Shown here: in pieces, positions 9,165-17,057 of the stretch
Position numbering within the stretch: position 1 is the stretch's first letter
Layout of the letters: every line of letters begins with the position of its first letter
Assembly: GCF_019424165.1 (NCBI RefSeq)
Contig: NZ_JAHZAA010000003.1
Coordinates: 13,473-77,472, forward strand
Reading direction: 5' to 3'
DNA: 64,000 nucleotides
DNA from: Desulfovibrio sp.
GTDB lineage: Bacteria; Desulfobacterota; Desulfovibrionia; Desulfovibrionales; Desulfovibrionaceae
Notes under the pieces: generated by a model
Told to the model about the DNA's origin: nothing
Databases searched by the model: none
What the model saw: only the letters and a program-made list of their open reading frames with translations
Made by a program: the position numbers and the translations under genes

Positions 9165-9455
9165 GAGCCATGCCTCCTGGTCGATACGCGCCTAGGCGCT
9201 GCGTTGATGTAAAGCCCTAAGGCCATTCCCCAAAAATTTTTCGCGCTGCCCGCGCCATGCTCAGCAGGCCTGCTGGCTGCGCTTGGCCAGGGCATGGCCC
9301 TGCCATATACCTTCAGCCGGGCTTTTGCCAAATGCATAAAGCCGTGCCGCCGGATTTTCATGCCGCGCACAGGCCCTGCTGGGGGCGGCTGCGGCTGACG
9401 GTGCGGGCGTTATGCAATAAATCTGTGTTGTTCCGTCGCTGGTTTGCGGCTTCTG

Positions 9456-9899
9456 CTACGGGGTGCGGCGCGCGGTTCGCCCGGCCAGAGCAAAGCTGAC
9501 AAGGGCGCAGAGCCCGCCTGCCAGCATGCCGCCCACAAGCGCAAACACTGGAGCTTGATACATGATGAGGGATATATATAGGATGCCCCCCACCAAGACA
9601 AGCCTGCCAAGCCAACGAATTATCACAATGCGCAAAAAAGCCGTGCTGTAGTCGCCCAGGCCCCGGCGTAAAAAGAACCGTGCCAGGCCCCAGAATGTCC
9701 AGGCCATGATGGCCAGGCCCACTCCAAACCAGAAAATCCAGGGCAGCACCGTGAAGGTCAGCGCGCCTACAAGCAGAACGGCGACGGCGAGCAGGAGTTC
9801 GTTGCGCACCATGACGCGCACTGCGGGATGGTCAAGGCCACGCCGCCAAAGCCAGGCGTCAAGGCTGTGTATCATGCTCTTTTTGCCGGTCACGGCCAT
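9456..9899 (-). CDS. atpI: ATP synthase subunit I (AtpI family)
   Basis: This 147-residue protein has four predicted membrane helices (from about residue 32) and a short charged C-terminus (AGRTARRTP), as in AtpI proteins that help assemble the c-ring. The sequence is weakly conserved, so the call rests on topology and on its place between AtpZ and subunit a. Its start overlaps the end of atpZ by about 40 bases if ATG 9899 is used, or by 17 if ATG 9875 (MIHSLDAW) is used; neither has a strong ribosome site, which suggests translational coupling. Confidence 0.75.
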   Translation of the reverse strand: MAVTGKKSMIHSLDAWLWRRGLDHPAVRVMVRNELLLAVAVLLVGALTFTVLPWIFWFGVGLAIMAWTFWGLARFFLRRGLGDYSTAFLRIVIIRWLGRLVLVGGILYISLIMYQAPVFALVGGMLAGGLCALVSFALAGRTARRTP

Positions 9900-10215
9900 C
9901 CGTTTTGCCCTGCTCCCCGGGGGGAACGCTTGCGGCCTCGCTCTGCGGGATCAGCCCTTTGCGCAGAGCGTCCTGCCTGGCCATTTTTTTCAGCAGCGCC
10001 TTGGTGTCGCGGTAAACATTCAGAAAACCGGCGGCGATGCCGACAAGCAGAAAAATCAGTTTGCCCCAGGGGCCTGTGTGCAGCCAGTAGTCAATGCCAT
10101 AGCCTATGGCAAATCCCACAGCCGGGCCGCTGACCAGGTGCAGACCGATGACCCCTGTGTTGGCCATGGCTTCAAGGCCGCTTTGCTGCTGCTTGAGAAA
10201 ATCCTTGAACGACAT
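9859..10215 (-). CDS. atpZ: AtpZ-type F0 accessory protein
   Basis: A 118-residue protein with two membrane helices (about 22-42 and 50-68) joined by a short loop, and a charged tail. The segment GPAVGFAIGYGIDYWL followed by GIAAGFLNVYRD is characteristic of AtpZ (AtpI/Mg-transport associated) proteins at the head of ATP synthase operons. GGGAGG precedes ATG 10215. It is the first gene of atpZ-atpI-atpB-atpE; the F1 genes are not in the window, consistent with the split operons known in Desulfovibrio. Confidence 0.82.
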   Translation of the reverse strand: MSFKDFLKQQQSGLEAMANTGVIGLHLVSGPAVGFAIGYGIDYWLHTGPWGKLIFLLVGIAAGFLNVYRDTKALLKKMARQDALRKGLIPQSEAASVPPGEQGKTDGRDRQKEHDTQP

Positions 10216-10274
10216 GTCCCCTCCCGCGCTGTGGCCGCCCTTGCAGGCAACTGGATTTGCATTTGTTCTCGCGC

Positions 10275-10304
10275 GTTATAGGGAATAGACGTTATAAACC
10301 CCAA
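10275..10304 (-). promoter_or_regulatory. Candidate promoter of the atpZIBE operon
   Basis: Read on the minus strand, TTGGGG (10299-10304) is followed after 18 bases by TATAAC (10275-10280). It is a moderate match. The Rex-like palindrome lies just upstream. Confidence 0.4.
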
Positions 10305-10306
10305 CG

Positions 10307-10324
10307 CTGTGTAAATTATCACAG
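10307..10324. promoter_or_regulatory. Rex-like operator upstream of the ATP synthase genes
   Basis: CTGTGTAAATTATCACAG is an inverted repeat with TGTG and CACA halves 8 bases apart, the geometry of Rex sites (TTGTGA-N6-TCACAA). It lies 90 bases before the atpZ start and 50 bases before the end of the convergent methyltransferase gene, so it serves atpZ. A CRP/FNR-type regulator with TGTGA-N6-TCACA could also use it. Confidence 0.6.
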
Positions 10325-10374
10325 CCTTTGCGCCGCGTCAATGACTTTCGCGGAAATATGCATGGCACATGGCC

Positions 10375-12027
10375 TTACAGGCTTTGCCACAGGGTCAGGC
10401 ATTCCACGTGCGGCGTATGCGGAAACAGGTCCACTGCGGCCATTTCCACCAGCCGGTAGGCGCCGCGAAGCCGGGCCGCGTCACGGGCCAGCGTGGCCGG
10501 ATTGCATGATACATAAAGGATGGTATGGGCATTGAGCCGCAACAGCGCATTCAGGGCGCGGGGGGCAAGGCCTGCGCGCGGCGGGTCCACCAGCACGGCA
10601 TCCCATGTTTCCGTGGGGTGCCAGTAGTTTTCGTGCGCGGGGGCAAGCCTGTCCAGCCGCTGGGCGGCGTCGCCAGCCACATAGGAGCAATGGGTAAACC
10701 CCATTGCAGCGGCGTTGGCCTGTGCCAGGGTAACAGCTTTTGCGTCCTGTTCCAGCCCGAACAGCCGGCCGCAGCGGTCTGCCATGAGCAGTCCCGGAGC
10801 ACCCACGCCGCAGTAAAGGTCAAGCAGCGCCGGAGATTCCTGGCTGACATGCCGCTTGAACATGCCCATGGCTGTGTCTGCCAGCACCTGCGCCGCAGCG
10901 GTATTGACCTGAAAAAACGATGCGGCATCCAGCGCGAAGTGCCGCCCGCCAAGGGGTTGCCAGAAGCGGGCCGAGGCCGGATTGTGCGCGCCGGCTCTGT
11001 CCAGGCTCACGATGCGTTTCTGCCCCTGGGCCAGGGCGTCATCACTGGCGCGCTCTTCGTGAATGAATCCGGCCAGGGCGGGAGAAGCCTTGAGCAGTTT
11101 TTGCCCCATGGCCCGTACGGCTTCCTGTTCTTCAGGGCTGCCTGGGCTGGTGATGCAAAGCGCCCACCAGCCGGGAGTGCGCAGGTCGGCGGAAAGCCCG
11201 CGCCGCAAAACGAGGAAGCGCCAGAAGCCGTTGTTCTGAGCAGCTTCTATGGTCATAGCGGCCGCTGCGATGCTGTTTTCCGGTGCGCGGCGTGCCGGGC
11301 GCGTGCCGCGCCTGCCTTTGCCGTCCTGCCTGTCGTGATGCGCGGCGTCTTCCTGGGGCGATTGCCTGTAACGGGCCTGATCACGGGGGGTATGCGCCGC
11401 CAGGCCGCTTTGTGCCGCCAGATCGGCCGCCATGCGGACAATGTCGCGAGCTGCGGCGGGCAACAGGGCGCATTGGGGTACAGAAACCACGCCGCGTCCG
11501 TTCCGGCGGCGCAGTCCGAGTATCAGAGGATCGCCTTCCGCGCCGCCGCCGGCAAAGGCCAGCTCCATCTTGTTGCGGTACTGTTCAAGCGCGGGAGAAG
11601 GCAGAACTTTGGTAAACAGGCCTTCCACAAGTCCGGCGTCCAGACCGCCGATGCGGATCATGGCATCAAGGGCGATGCGTCGTTTCCACTGTAATTGTGT
11701 GTCGTACGGCATGGTCTGCAACGGGCATCCGCCGCAGTCGCCATGGTGGGTACAGACGGGCGGCACAGAGCGTGGGGCATCCTGCAGGACTTCCAGCATG
11801 TCGGCTTCACAAAAACTGGATTTGCGTCGGGTGATGCGCGCACGCACGGTCTGCCCGGGCAGGCCGCCGGTCACAAAAACAACAGTGCCTCGGTTGCGGG
11901 TGCGCCCGGAGGCCCGCCCGGCCGCCGGAGCGGAGCCGGATATGGAAATCGCATCGCCGTGGGCGCGGGCCAGGCCGCGCCCGTCATGGGTCAGGCTTTC
12001 TATCTGAAGGGTAATGGTATCGTTCAT
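10375..12027 (-). CDS. RNA 5-methyluridine methyltransferase, TrmA/RlmD family
   Basis: This 550-residue enzyme should use S-adenosylmethionine to methylate C5 of a uridine in rRNA or tRNA. It has an N-terminal TRAM domain, a four-cysteine iron-sulfur cluster site (CTHHGDCGGC and a later Cys in VPQC), the SAM motif LLDLYCGVGAPG, and the nucleophile Cys in YVSCNPATLARD. The general base Glu is in PHVEC. Two stretches are unusual: a roughly 17-residue Arg/Gly/Ala insert inside TRAM and a low-complexity Arg-rich insert of about 45 residues near the middle. ATG 12027 starts the family N-terminus; the frame stays open 530 bases further but with non-family sequence. RlmD versus another paralogue cannot be settled. 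Confidence 0.88.
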   Translation of the reverse strand: MNDTITLQIESLTHDGRGLARAHGDAISISGSAPAAGRASGRTRNRGTVVFVTGGLPGQTVRARITRRKSSFCEADMLEVLQDAPRSVPPVCTHHGDCGGCPLQTMPYDTQLQWKRRIALDAMIRIGGLDAGLVEGLFTKVLPSPALEQYRNKMELAFAGGGAEGDPLILGLRRRNGRGVVSVPQCALLPAAARDIVRMAADLAAQSGLAAHTPRDQARYRQSPQEDAAHHDRQDGKGRRGTRPARRAPENSIAAAAMTIEAAQNNGFWRFLVLRRGLSADLRTPGWWALCITSPGSPEEQEAVRAMGQKLLKASPALAGFIHEERASDDALAQGQKRIVSLDRAGAHNPASARFWQPLGGRHFALDAASFFQVNTAAAQVLADTAMGMFKRHVSQESPALLDLYCGVGAPGLLMADRCGRLFGLEQDAKAVTLAQANAAAMGFTHCSYVAGDAAQRLDRLAPAHENYWHPTETWDAVLVDPPRAGLAPRALNALLRLNAHTILYVSCNPATLARDAARLRGAYRLVEMAAVDLFPHTPHVECLTLWQSL

Positions 12028-12237
12028 CGCGGCAAAACATAGCAGCGCAAGGGCAGGATGCCAAGGAAAACTAGCAGGAAAAACTGTGGGTTTGGCTGTA
12101 TATGCTGCAAGAACGCGGCTGTGGGGCGATTTTTCGCTTGTGCCGCGACGGCCCTTGGGGTACAAGCGCCGTGCGGCTGCATGCCGCCGCCCTGGGGCGG
12201 TGGTGGCGCGTCCTTGCCGAAAAAATGCGGAAGGCGC

Positions 12238-12267
12238 TTGACATTTGCCGTGCAATAGGGCAAATAT
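12238..12267 (+). promoter_or_regulatory. Promoter of the rplU operon
   Basis: TTGACA (12238-12243) is followed 17-18 bases later by an AT-rich -10 region (CAAATAT). The rplU start is about 30 bases beyond. The -10 box is imperfect. Confidence 0.55.
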
Positions 12268-12294
12268 GCCTTTCTCTTTTTGGAGGTTGATATC

Positions 12295-12603
12295 ATGTAC
12301 GCGATTATCGAAACCGGCGGAAAACAGTACCGCGTTGAAGAAGGTTCCAAGATCGTTGTGGAAAAGCTCGCGGCGCAGGCCGGAAGCGAAATTTCCCTGG
12401 ACAAGGTGCTGATGGTCGGCGGCGCTGAATGCAAAGTCGGCGCTCCCTATCTTGCCGGGGCCGCTGTTACAGCGGAAGTGGTGGATCACGGGCGCGGCCC
12501 GAAGATCAAGGTGTTCAAGCGCTGGCGCCGCAATGACTCGCGCAAGATGCGCGGTCATCGTCAGGATTTCACCACCATTCGCGTCAAGAGCATCAACGGC
12601 TAG
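12295..12603 (+). CDS. rplU: Large ribosomal subunit protein bL21
   Basis: A 102-residue protein that binds 23S rRNA in the 50S subunit. The diagnostic N-terminus MYAIIETGGKQYRVEEG and the C-terminal KRWRRNDSRKMRGHRQ are intact and the length is normal. TTGGAGG precedes ATG 12295, so the in-frame TTG at 12280 is not the start. It heads the common order rplU-rpmA-obgE, here extended by proB. Confidence 0.98.
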   Translation: MYAIIETGGKQYRVEEGSKIVVEKLAAQAGSEISLDKVLMVGGAECKVGAPYLAGAAVTAEVVDHGRGPKIKVFKRWRRNDSRKMRGHRQDFTTIRVKSING

Positions 12604-12747
12604 AACCTTTTATGAGGTTCTGGCGGGCGTGAGGGCGAACGCCCGATGTCCGGACATGCAGGTTCCTTCGGGGCCGGTTTGTCCGGTTGAGCGAAAAATT
12701 TACTCGCCCAGCTGAGCTTTAGGGTTCAGCGCACCAGGGAGGCTATT

Positions 12748-13017
12748 ATGGCTCAAAAGAAAGCAGGCGGCTCTTCGCGTAACGGCCGCGACAGTGTAGG
12801 CCAGAGGCGCGGCGTTAAACGTTTCGGCGGCCAGCGTGTTCTTGCCGGCAATATTCTGGTGCGCCAGTTGGGCACCACTGTGCACCCCGGCGTCAACGTG
12901 GGCATGGGCAGGGACTTTACCCTGTTTGCCACGATTGATGGCGTGGTGCGCTTTGAAAAGTATATCCGCAAGCGCCGCGTGCTTACGCGCGTGCATGTGG
13001 AGGCGGCCGCCAGCTAG
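12748..13017 (+). CDS. rpmA: Large ribosomal subunit protein bL27
   Basis: An 89-residue ribosomal protein whose N-terminal tail reaches the peptidyl transferase centre. The start MAQKKAGGSSRNGRDS shows the short Gly/Ser-rich tail with no cleavable extension of the Firmicutes type. The motif GNILVRQ and the terminal HVEA are normal. GGGAGG lies before the ATG. It is 144 bases after rplU in the same operon. Confidence 0.98.
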   Translation: MAQKKAGGSSRNGRDSVGQRRGVKRFGGQRVLAGNILVRQLGTTVHPGVNVGMGRDFTLFATIDGVVRFEKYIRKRRVLTRVHVEAAAS

Positions 13018-13154
13018 CGCGGCCGCGTGGGATTTTATTGATAAGGGAAGGGGCCGCAAGGCTTCTTCCCTTTCGGTGTTTGTGTGCCGTAAATCTGTTG
13101 GCGCAGCATGCCGGTTGAAAAACAAGCCCGTAAGCATCGGGCAGAGGATATTGC

Positions 13155-14255
13155 ATGAGATTTGTGGATGAAGCCAGAATTCAGGTGCGTGCCGGCAAAG
13201 GCGGGCATGGCTGCCTGTCTTTCCGGCGTGAAAAATTTGTGCCCCGCGGCGGCCCGGACGGCGGCAACGGGGGGGATGGCGGCTCGGTGTACCTCAAGGC
13301 GGATAACCGCCTGCTCTCGCTGTATGACTTTCGTCTCAAGCGCCTGTACGAGGCGCAGAACGGCCGCCCGGGCGAGGGCAGCCAGTGCGACGGACGCAAG
13401 GGCGAGAATCTGGTTCTGAACCTGCCCGTGGGAACGCTGGTGTACGCGGAAGGCCCCGAAGGCGAAGTGCTGGTGGCTGACCTGAGCGAGCCGGACGCGG
13501 AAGTGCTGGTAGCCAGCGGTGGCCGTGGCGGCAAGGGGAATGAACATTTCAAGTCTTCCACCATGCGTGCGCCGCGTTTTTCGCAACCCGGCGAACCCGG
13601 CGAGGAATTCAGCCTGCGGCTTGAGCTGAAAATTCTGGCGGACGCCGGTCTGATTGGCTTGCCCAACGCCGGAAAATCCACGTTCATTTCGCAGGTGTCG
13701 GCCGCGCGTCCCAAAATTGCCGCGTACCCCTTCACCACGCTCACCCCCAACCTGGGTGTGATGATTGACGAGTTCAATCCGGACAGGCGCATGGTCATTG
13801 CCGACATTCCAGGCCTGATCGAAGGGGCGCATGAAGGGCAGGGCCTTGGCCTGCGTTTTCTCAAGCATGTGGAGCGCACGCGTTTTCTCGTGCATATCCT
13901 CAGCATTGAGGATGTGGGTGATGAAGATCCCTGGGCGGGCTTCAGCCTGGTGAATGAAGAGCTGCGCCGGTTTGACGCGGAGCTTGGCGAGCGCAGGCAG
14001 ATCGAGGTGGTGAACAAGATCGACCTTGTAAGCCCTGAAAGGCTGGAAGCCCTGAAAGAGCGGGCCAAAGCAGATGGCCGCGAAGTTTACTTCATTTCTG
14101 CCCGCGACGATCTGGGGCTTGAGCCTCTGGTGCAGGAGCTTTGGCAGGTTTGCGAGAGCACCGCACGCAACGAGCCGATTGTGCGCCTTGAAGGCCCCAG
14201 CGATGTGGACGAAGAGGAATTTCCCGAAATTGAAGTCATCTATACCCGCGAATAG
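13155..14255 (+). CDS. obgE: Ribosome-assembly GTPase Obg
   Basis: This 366-residue GTPase takes part in 50S assembly and stress signalling. The glycine-rich Obg fold occupies residues 1-157 (RGGPDGGNGGDGGSVYL and GGRGGKGNEHF). The G domain follows, with G1 GLPNAGKST, G3 DIPG, G4 NKID and G5 SAR. The short acidic C-terminal tail (DVDEEEFPEIEV) is of the Gram-negative type. It lies 138 bases after rpmA and 18 before proB, in one operon. Confidence 0.97.
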   Translation: MRFVDEARIQVRAGKGGHGCLSFRREKFVPRGGPDGGNGGDGGSVYLKADNRLLSLYDFRLKRLYEAQNGRPGEGSQCDGRKGENLVLNLPVGTLVYAEGPEGEVLVADLSEPDAEVLVASGGRGGKGNEHFKSSTMRAPRFSQPGEPGEEFSLRLELKILADAGLIGLPNAGKSTFISQVSAARPKIAAYPFTTLTPNLGVMIDEFNPDRRMVIADIPGLIEGAHEGQGLGLRFLKHVERTRFLVHILSIEDVGDEDPWAGFSLVNEELRRFDAELGERRQIEVVNKIDLVSPERLEALKERAKADGREVYFISARDDLGLEPLVQELWQVCESTARNEPIVRLEGPSDVDEEEFPEIEVIYTRE

Positions 14256-14272
14256 CGGGATGTGGAGCGGAT

Positions 14273-15583
14273 ATGAGCAGGCAGCACCCCCATGGCACGG
14301 CGTCCGAAGCCGGACAGCCGGAGCAGTGCGGCAAGTGTCGTTCTGAAGAAGAATCGTTTGAAACCTGGCAGCAGGAGCGCACGCGCGTTCTGGCCCAGGC
14401 GCGGGTAATTGTGGTCAAGGTGGGCAGCGCCGTGCTGACGGACGCCAGCGGGCTGAGCAGCCCGGTGCTGGCGGGGCTTGCCGCACAGCTTGCCGCCTTG
14501 CGCGACCTGCCGCTTGCCAGTGATCCGGCGGGGCAGCCCCAGCAGGGCGCGCGCCGTCTGGTTCTGGTTTCTTCGGGCGCGGTGGCTGCCGGGCGTGCCG
14601 CCCTGACAAGCCGTGGCCGTGTGGTGGAAACCGCGGGTCTGGCTGCGCGTCAGGCCGCGGCGGCTGTGGGGCAGGGTCAGCTTATGCAGGCCTGGGACAA
14701 GGTTTTTCTGGCCCACGGCATGCCTACGGCACAGGTGCTGCTGACTCGTGACGACCTTCGTGCGCGCCAGCGTTTTCTCAATGCCCGCAATACCTTTGCC
14801 GAATTGCTGCACTGGGATGTATTGCCGATCGTCAATGAAAACGACACGGTATCCATCAGCGAGCTGAAGTTTGGCGACAATGACTGCCTGGCGAGCCTGC
14901 TTATAAATCTGGTGGAAGCCGATCTTTTTATCAATCTGACCTCTTCGTCGGGCGTGCTTGCGGCTGATCCGCAAAAACATCCCGATGCGCCCGTTATGGA
15001 TCATATCGACGATGTGGCAACGCTGGATCTGGGGCAACTTTGCGGCGGCAAGACGCTGGTAGGCACAGGCGGCATGTATTCCAAGCTGCTGGCCGCGCGC
15101 CGTGCCGCGCAACTGGGCGTACCCACGCTGATTTTGCCCGGCCGTGAGCCATGGGTCATCAGCCGTGCTTTTGCCGCTGCCGGGATATGCTCCGCGCCTG
15201 AGGGGCATGGGCCGTTCACGCGCGGAACCTGGGTGCGGTCCGGGCGGCACGCCATCACGCGGCGCAAGTTCTGGCTGGCCTATCAGTCTGACCCTGCGGG
15301 CAGCGTGCATGTGGATGACGGCGCGGCCAAAGCCTTGCTGCACAAGGGCAGCAGCCTGCTGCCCGGCGGCGTGTGCGCGGTGGAAGGAACGTTTCAGCGC
15401 GGGGGGCTTGTGCGCGTGCTGCACAAGGGTGAAAGCATCGGAGTGGGACTTTCCAACTACAGTGCGCCGGAACTCAAGAAAATCATGGGGCTCAAGCGCC
15501 ATGAGGTGGCGGCCATTCTTGGTGATGCCCATTACCCCGAAGTCATACACAGGGATAACCTGCTGGTGGATGCGGCTGTCTGA
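14273..15583 (+). CDS. proB: Glutamate 5-kinase
   Basis: The 436-residue enzyme phosphorylates glutamate for proline synthesis. An amino acid kinase domain (VIVVKVGSAVLTD, LVSSGAVAAGR, IVNENDTVS, GTGGMYSK) is followed by a PUA domain (about 330-420), as in the long form of ProB subject to proline feedback. The first 40 residues are a hydrophilic extension with Cys residues not usual for the family; GGAGCG before ATG 14273 supports this start, but an internal start nearer VIVVKVG is possible. It is the last gene of the rplU operon; proA is not in the window. Confidence 0.94.
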   Translation: MSRQHPHGTASEAGQPEQCGKCRSEEESFETWQQERTRVLAQARVIVVKVGSAVLTDASGLSSPVLAGLAAQLAALRDLPLASDPAGQPQQGARRLVLVSSGAVAAGRAALTSRGRVVETAGLAARQAAAAVGQGQLMQAWDKVFLAHGMPTAQVLLTRDDLRARQRFLNARNTFAELLHWDVLPIVNENDTVSISELKFGDNDCLASLLINLVEADLFINLTSSSGVLAADPQKHPDAPVMDHIDDVATLDLGQLCGGKTLVGTGGMYSKLLAARRAAQLGVPTLILPGREPWVISRAFAAAGICSAPEGHGPFTRGTWVRSGRHAITRRKFWLAYQSDPAGSVHVDDGAAKALLHKGSSLLPGGVCAVEGTFQRGGLVRVLHKGESIGVGLSNYSAPELKKIMGLKRHEVAAILGDAHYPEVIHRDNLLVDAAV

Positions 15584-15930
15584 TTTCGTGAGTCCTGGGG
15601 CGCGTCTTCTGCTGTTGCGGGCGCGTCCGTGCGTTGCCCGGTGCTTTTTCTTTGCGCCGTGCAACGCCGTATGCGATGGACCTTGTCTGAACGACAAGGT
15701 TGACAATGGACAGCAACTACTCTGCGGCTCGTTGTTGAAGAGCCACAGGCAGCACCAGGGCTATGGCAACGGAAGGTGGTCTGGAGTAGACGGACTTTGA
15801 AATGTGAAGCAGTTCAAAGTTGTCATTTTGCCGGATGTGCAATTTTCGGCAGAATCTACGCCGTGTGACGGCGCTCCGCACTTTCGTACAGCGTTAGCGG
15901 ATTTAAATTTTTTCAAATTTAAAATACTCT
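15584..15930. other. Intergenic stretch with several hairpins
   Basis: No gene is seen between proB and the terminator. Three hairpins occur: CCTTG/CAAGG near 15683-15701, CTTTGAA/TTCAAAG near 15796-15820, and a perfect AT-only stem of 9 pairs with a 4-base loop at 15902-15923. A small RNA cannot be excluded, but no promoter is convincing. Confidence 0.4.
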
Positions 15931-15956
15931 AAAAAGGTCCCGGCGGGACCTTTTTT
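15931..15956. terminator. Two-way terminator between proB and sfsA
   Basis: GGTCCC (15936-15941) pairs with GGGACC (15945-15950). A run of A precedes it and TTTTTT follows, so it can stop transcription from both converging genes. Confidence 0.85.
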
Positions 15957-15967
15957 ATGGTCCGCGT

Positions 15968-16969
15968 TTAGCCGTGCTGCGGGGCAGGGCGCAGGGGAAT
16001 GAGCGTGCCAAGGTCTATGCCCGTTACATCCACAAGGGCGCGGTACGGGTATATTTCCACCCCGCAGGCCAGCGCGGCGTAAAAAAGGCGCGCGTATTCC
16101 GGATCGATAAAGTCCGCAGGGGCAAAACAACTGCCGTCCGGGCGCTGCACAAGGTACAGCATGGCGGCCCGTTCGCCCTGGGCCACAATGTCCATCAGCT
16201 CGCGCAAATGTTTTTGCCCGCGTTCGCTGGCCGCGTCAGGAAAGCAGGCGGCATCGTCTTCCATCATGGTGACGTTTTTGCACTCCACCCACAGGGGCGG
16301 CAGGCCGGGGCCTGTGAGCAGTCCGTCCAGGCGGCTCTGCCCGCGTTTGGCCTCGCGGACAAGGCTGGCGTAGCCTTGCGCAAAATCGAGGCGCCCGGCA
16401 TGAAAGGCGGCCTCAAGCATGCGATTGGGTATATTGGTGTTTACGCCCACCCAAAAGCCGGGGCTGGCACATGGGCCGGCGTCAGCAGGGGCGTCAGGGG
16501 TGGCGGGCGTTGCCGTCTGGGGCAGCCATACGCATTCCTGCGTATATTTGAGCTTGCGGGCAGGGTTGGCCGCCGGGGAGGCAAGAACGGGACGGCCCGG
16601 CCGGGTGAGGCCCAGCATGCTGCCGGAATTGTTGCTGTGCACCCACAGCTCCTGGCCGTTGACGCGCAGTTCTACACTGAAGCGTTTGCGCCGCTGCACA
16701 AAGCTGCCGATCACGCAGCCCTGCGGCATGGGCAGCAGGGGAGGCCGTGTCGCAGTACGGGGTGTCTGCCTGGGCATGTTTGCAGCGGGCAGGGCCTCGG
16801 TATCGGCAGGGGCCGCTGGCGCTGCGTGGCTTGCTTGCAGGCCGCAGGTTTTTTTTTGCTGCGCCTGTTGGGCCTGCGGTGGTTGCTGTGGAGGGCGCAT
16901 CCGGCCACAGGCCTGCGGCTGGGGGCTGCCGGATTTTGTGGCCGCTGCGCCGTTCTGTTTTGTACGCAT
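15968..16969 (-). CDS. sfsA: SfsA-family protein with low-complexity N-terminal extension
   Basis: The C-terminal 250 residues match SfsA (sugar fermentation stimulation) proteins, which have an OB-like N-terminal part and a nuclease-like fold. Motifs are RRKRFSVELRVNGQELWVH, NNSGSMLGL, ECKNVTMMEDD and FPDAASERGQKHLREL. The family is thought to bind DNA, but the function is poorly known. Residues 1-80 are Gln/Pro/Ala-rich and unlike the family; the normal start would be near Met81 (16729). However, only the first ATG (16969) has a plausible ribosome site (GGGGTG). It is divergent from the aminotransferase gene. Confidence 0.85.
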   Translation of the reverse strand: MRTKQNGAAATKSGSPQPQACGRMRPPQQPPQAQQAQQKKTCGLQASHAAPAAPADTEALPAANMPRQTPRTATRPPLLPMPQGCVIGSFVQRRKRFSVELRVNGQELWVHSNNSGSMLGLTRPGRPVLASPAANPARKLKYTQECVWLPQTATPATPDAPADAGPCASPGFWVGVNTNIPNRMLEAAFHAGRLDFAQGYASLVREAKRGQSRLDGLLTGPGLPPLWVECKNVTMMEDDAACFPDAASERGQKHLRELMDIVAQGERAAMLYLVQRPDGSCFAPADFIDPEYARLFYAALACGVEIYPYRALVDVTGIDLGTLIPLRPAPQHG

Positions 16970-17057
16970 TTACACCCCGTGGCGAAGCTGATAAAATTGA
17001 CGGCTGTAATTTCGCCGCATGCGCCGCATTGCGTCCCCCTTCGTGAAGGAGCCTCTC

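Noticed and set aside
12028..12558. N-terminal extension of the RNA methyltransferase to 727 codons
   Set aside because: The extension crosses the rplU promoter and gene and has no family sequence; ATG 12027 gives a normal start.
14240..15706. 488-codon frame opposite proB
   Set aside because: Shadow of the proB reading frame without family motifs.
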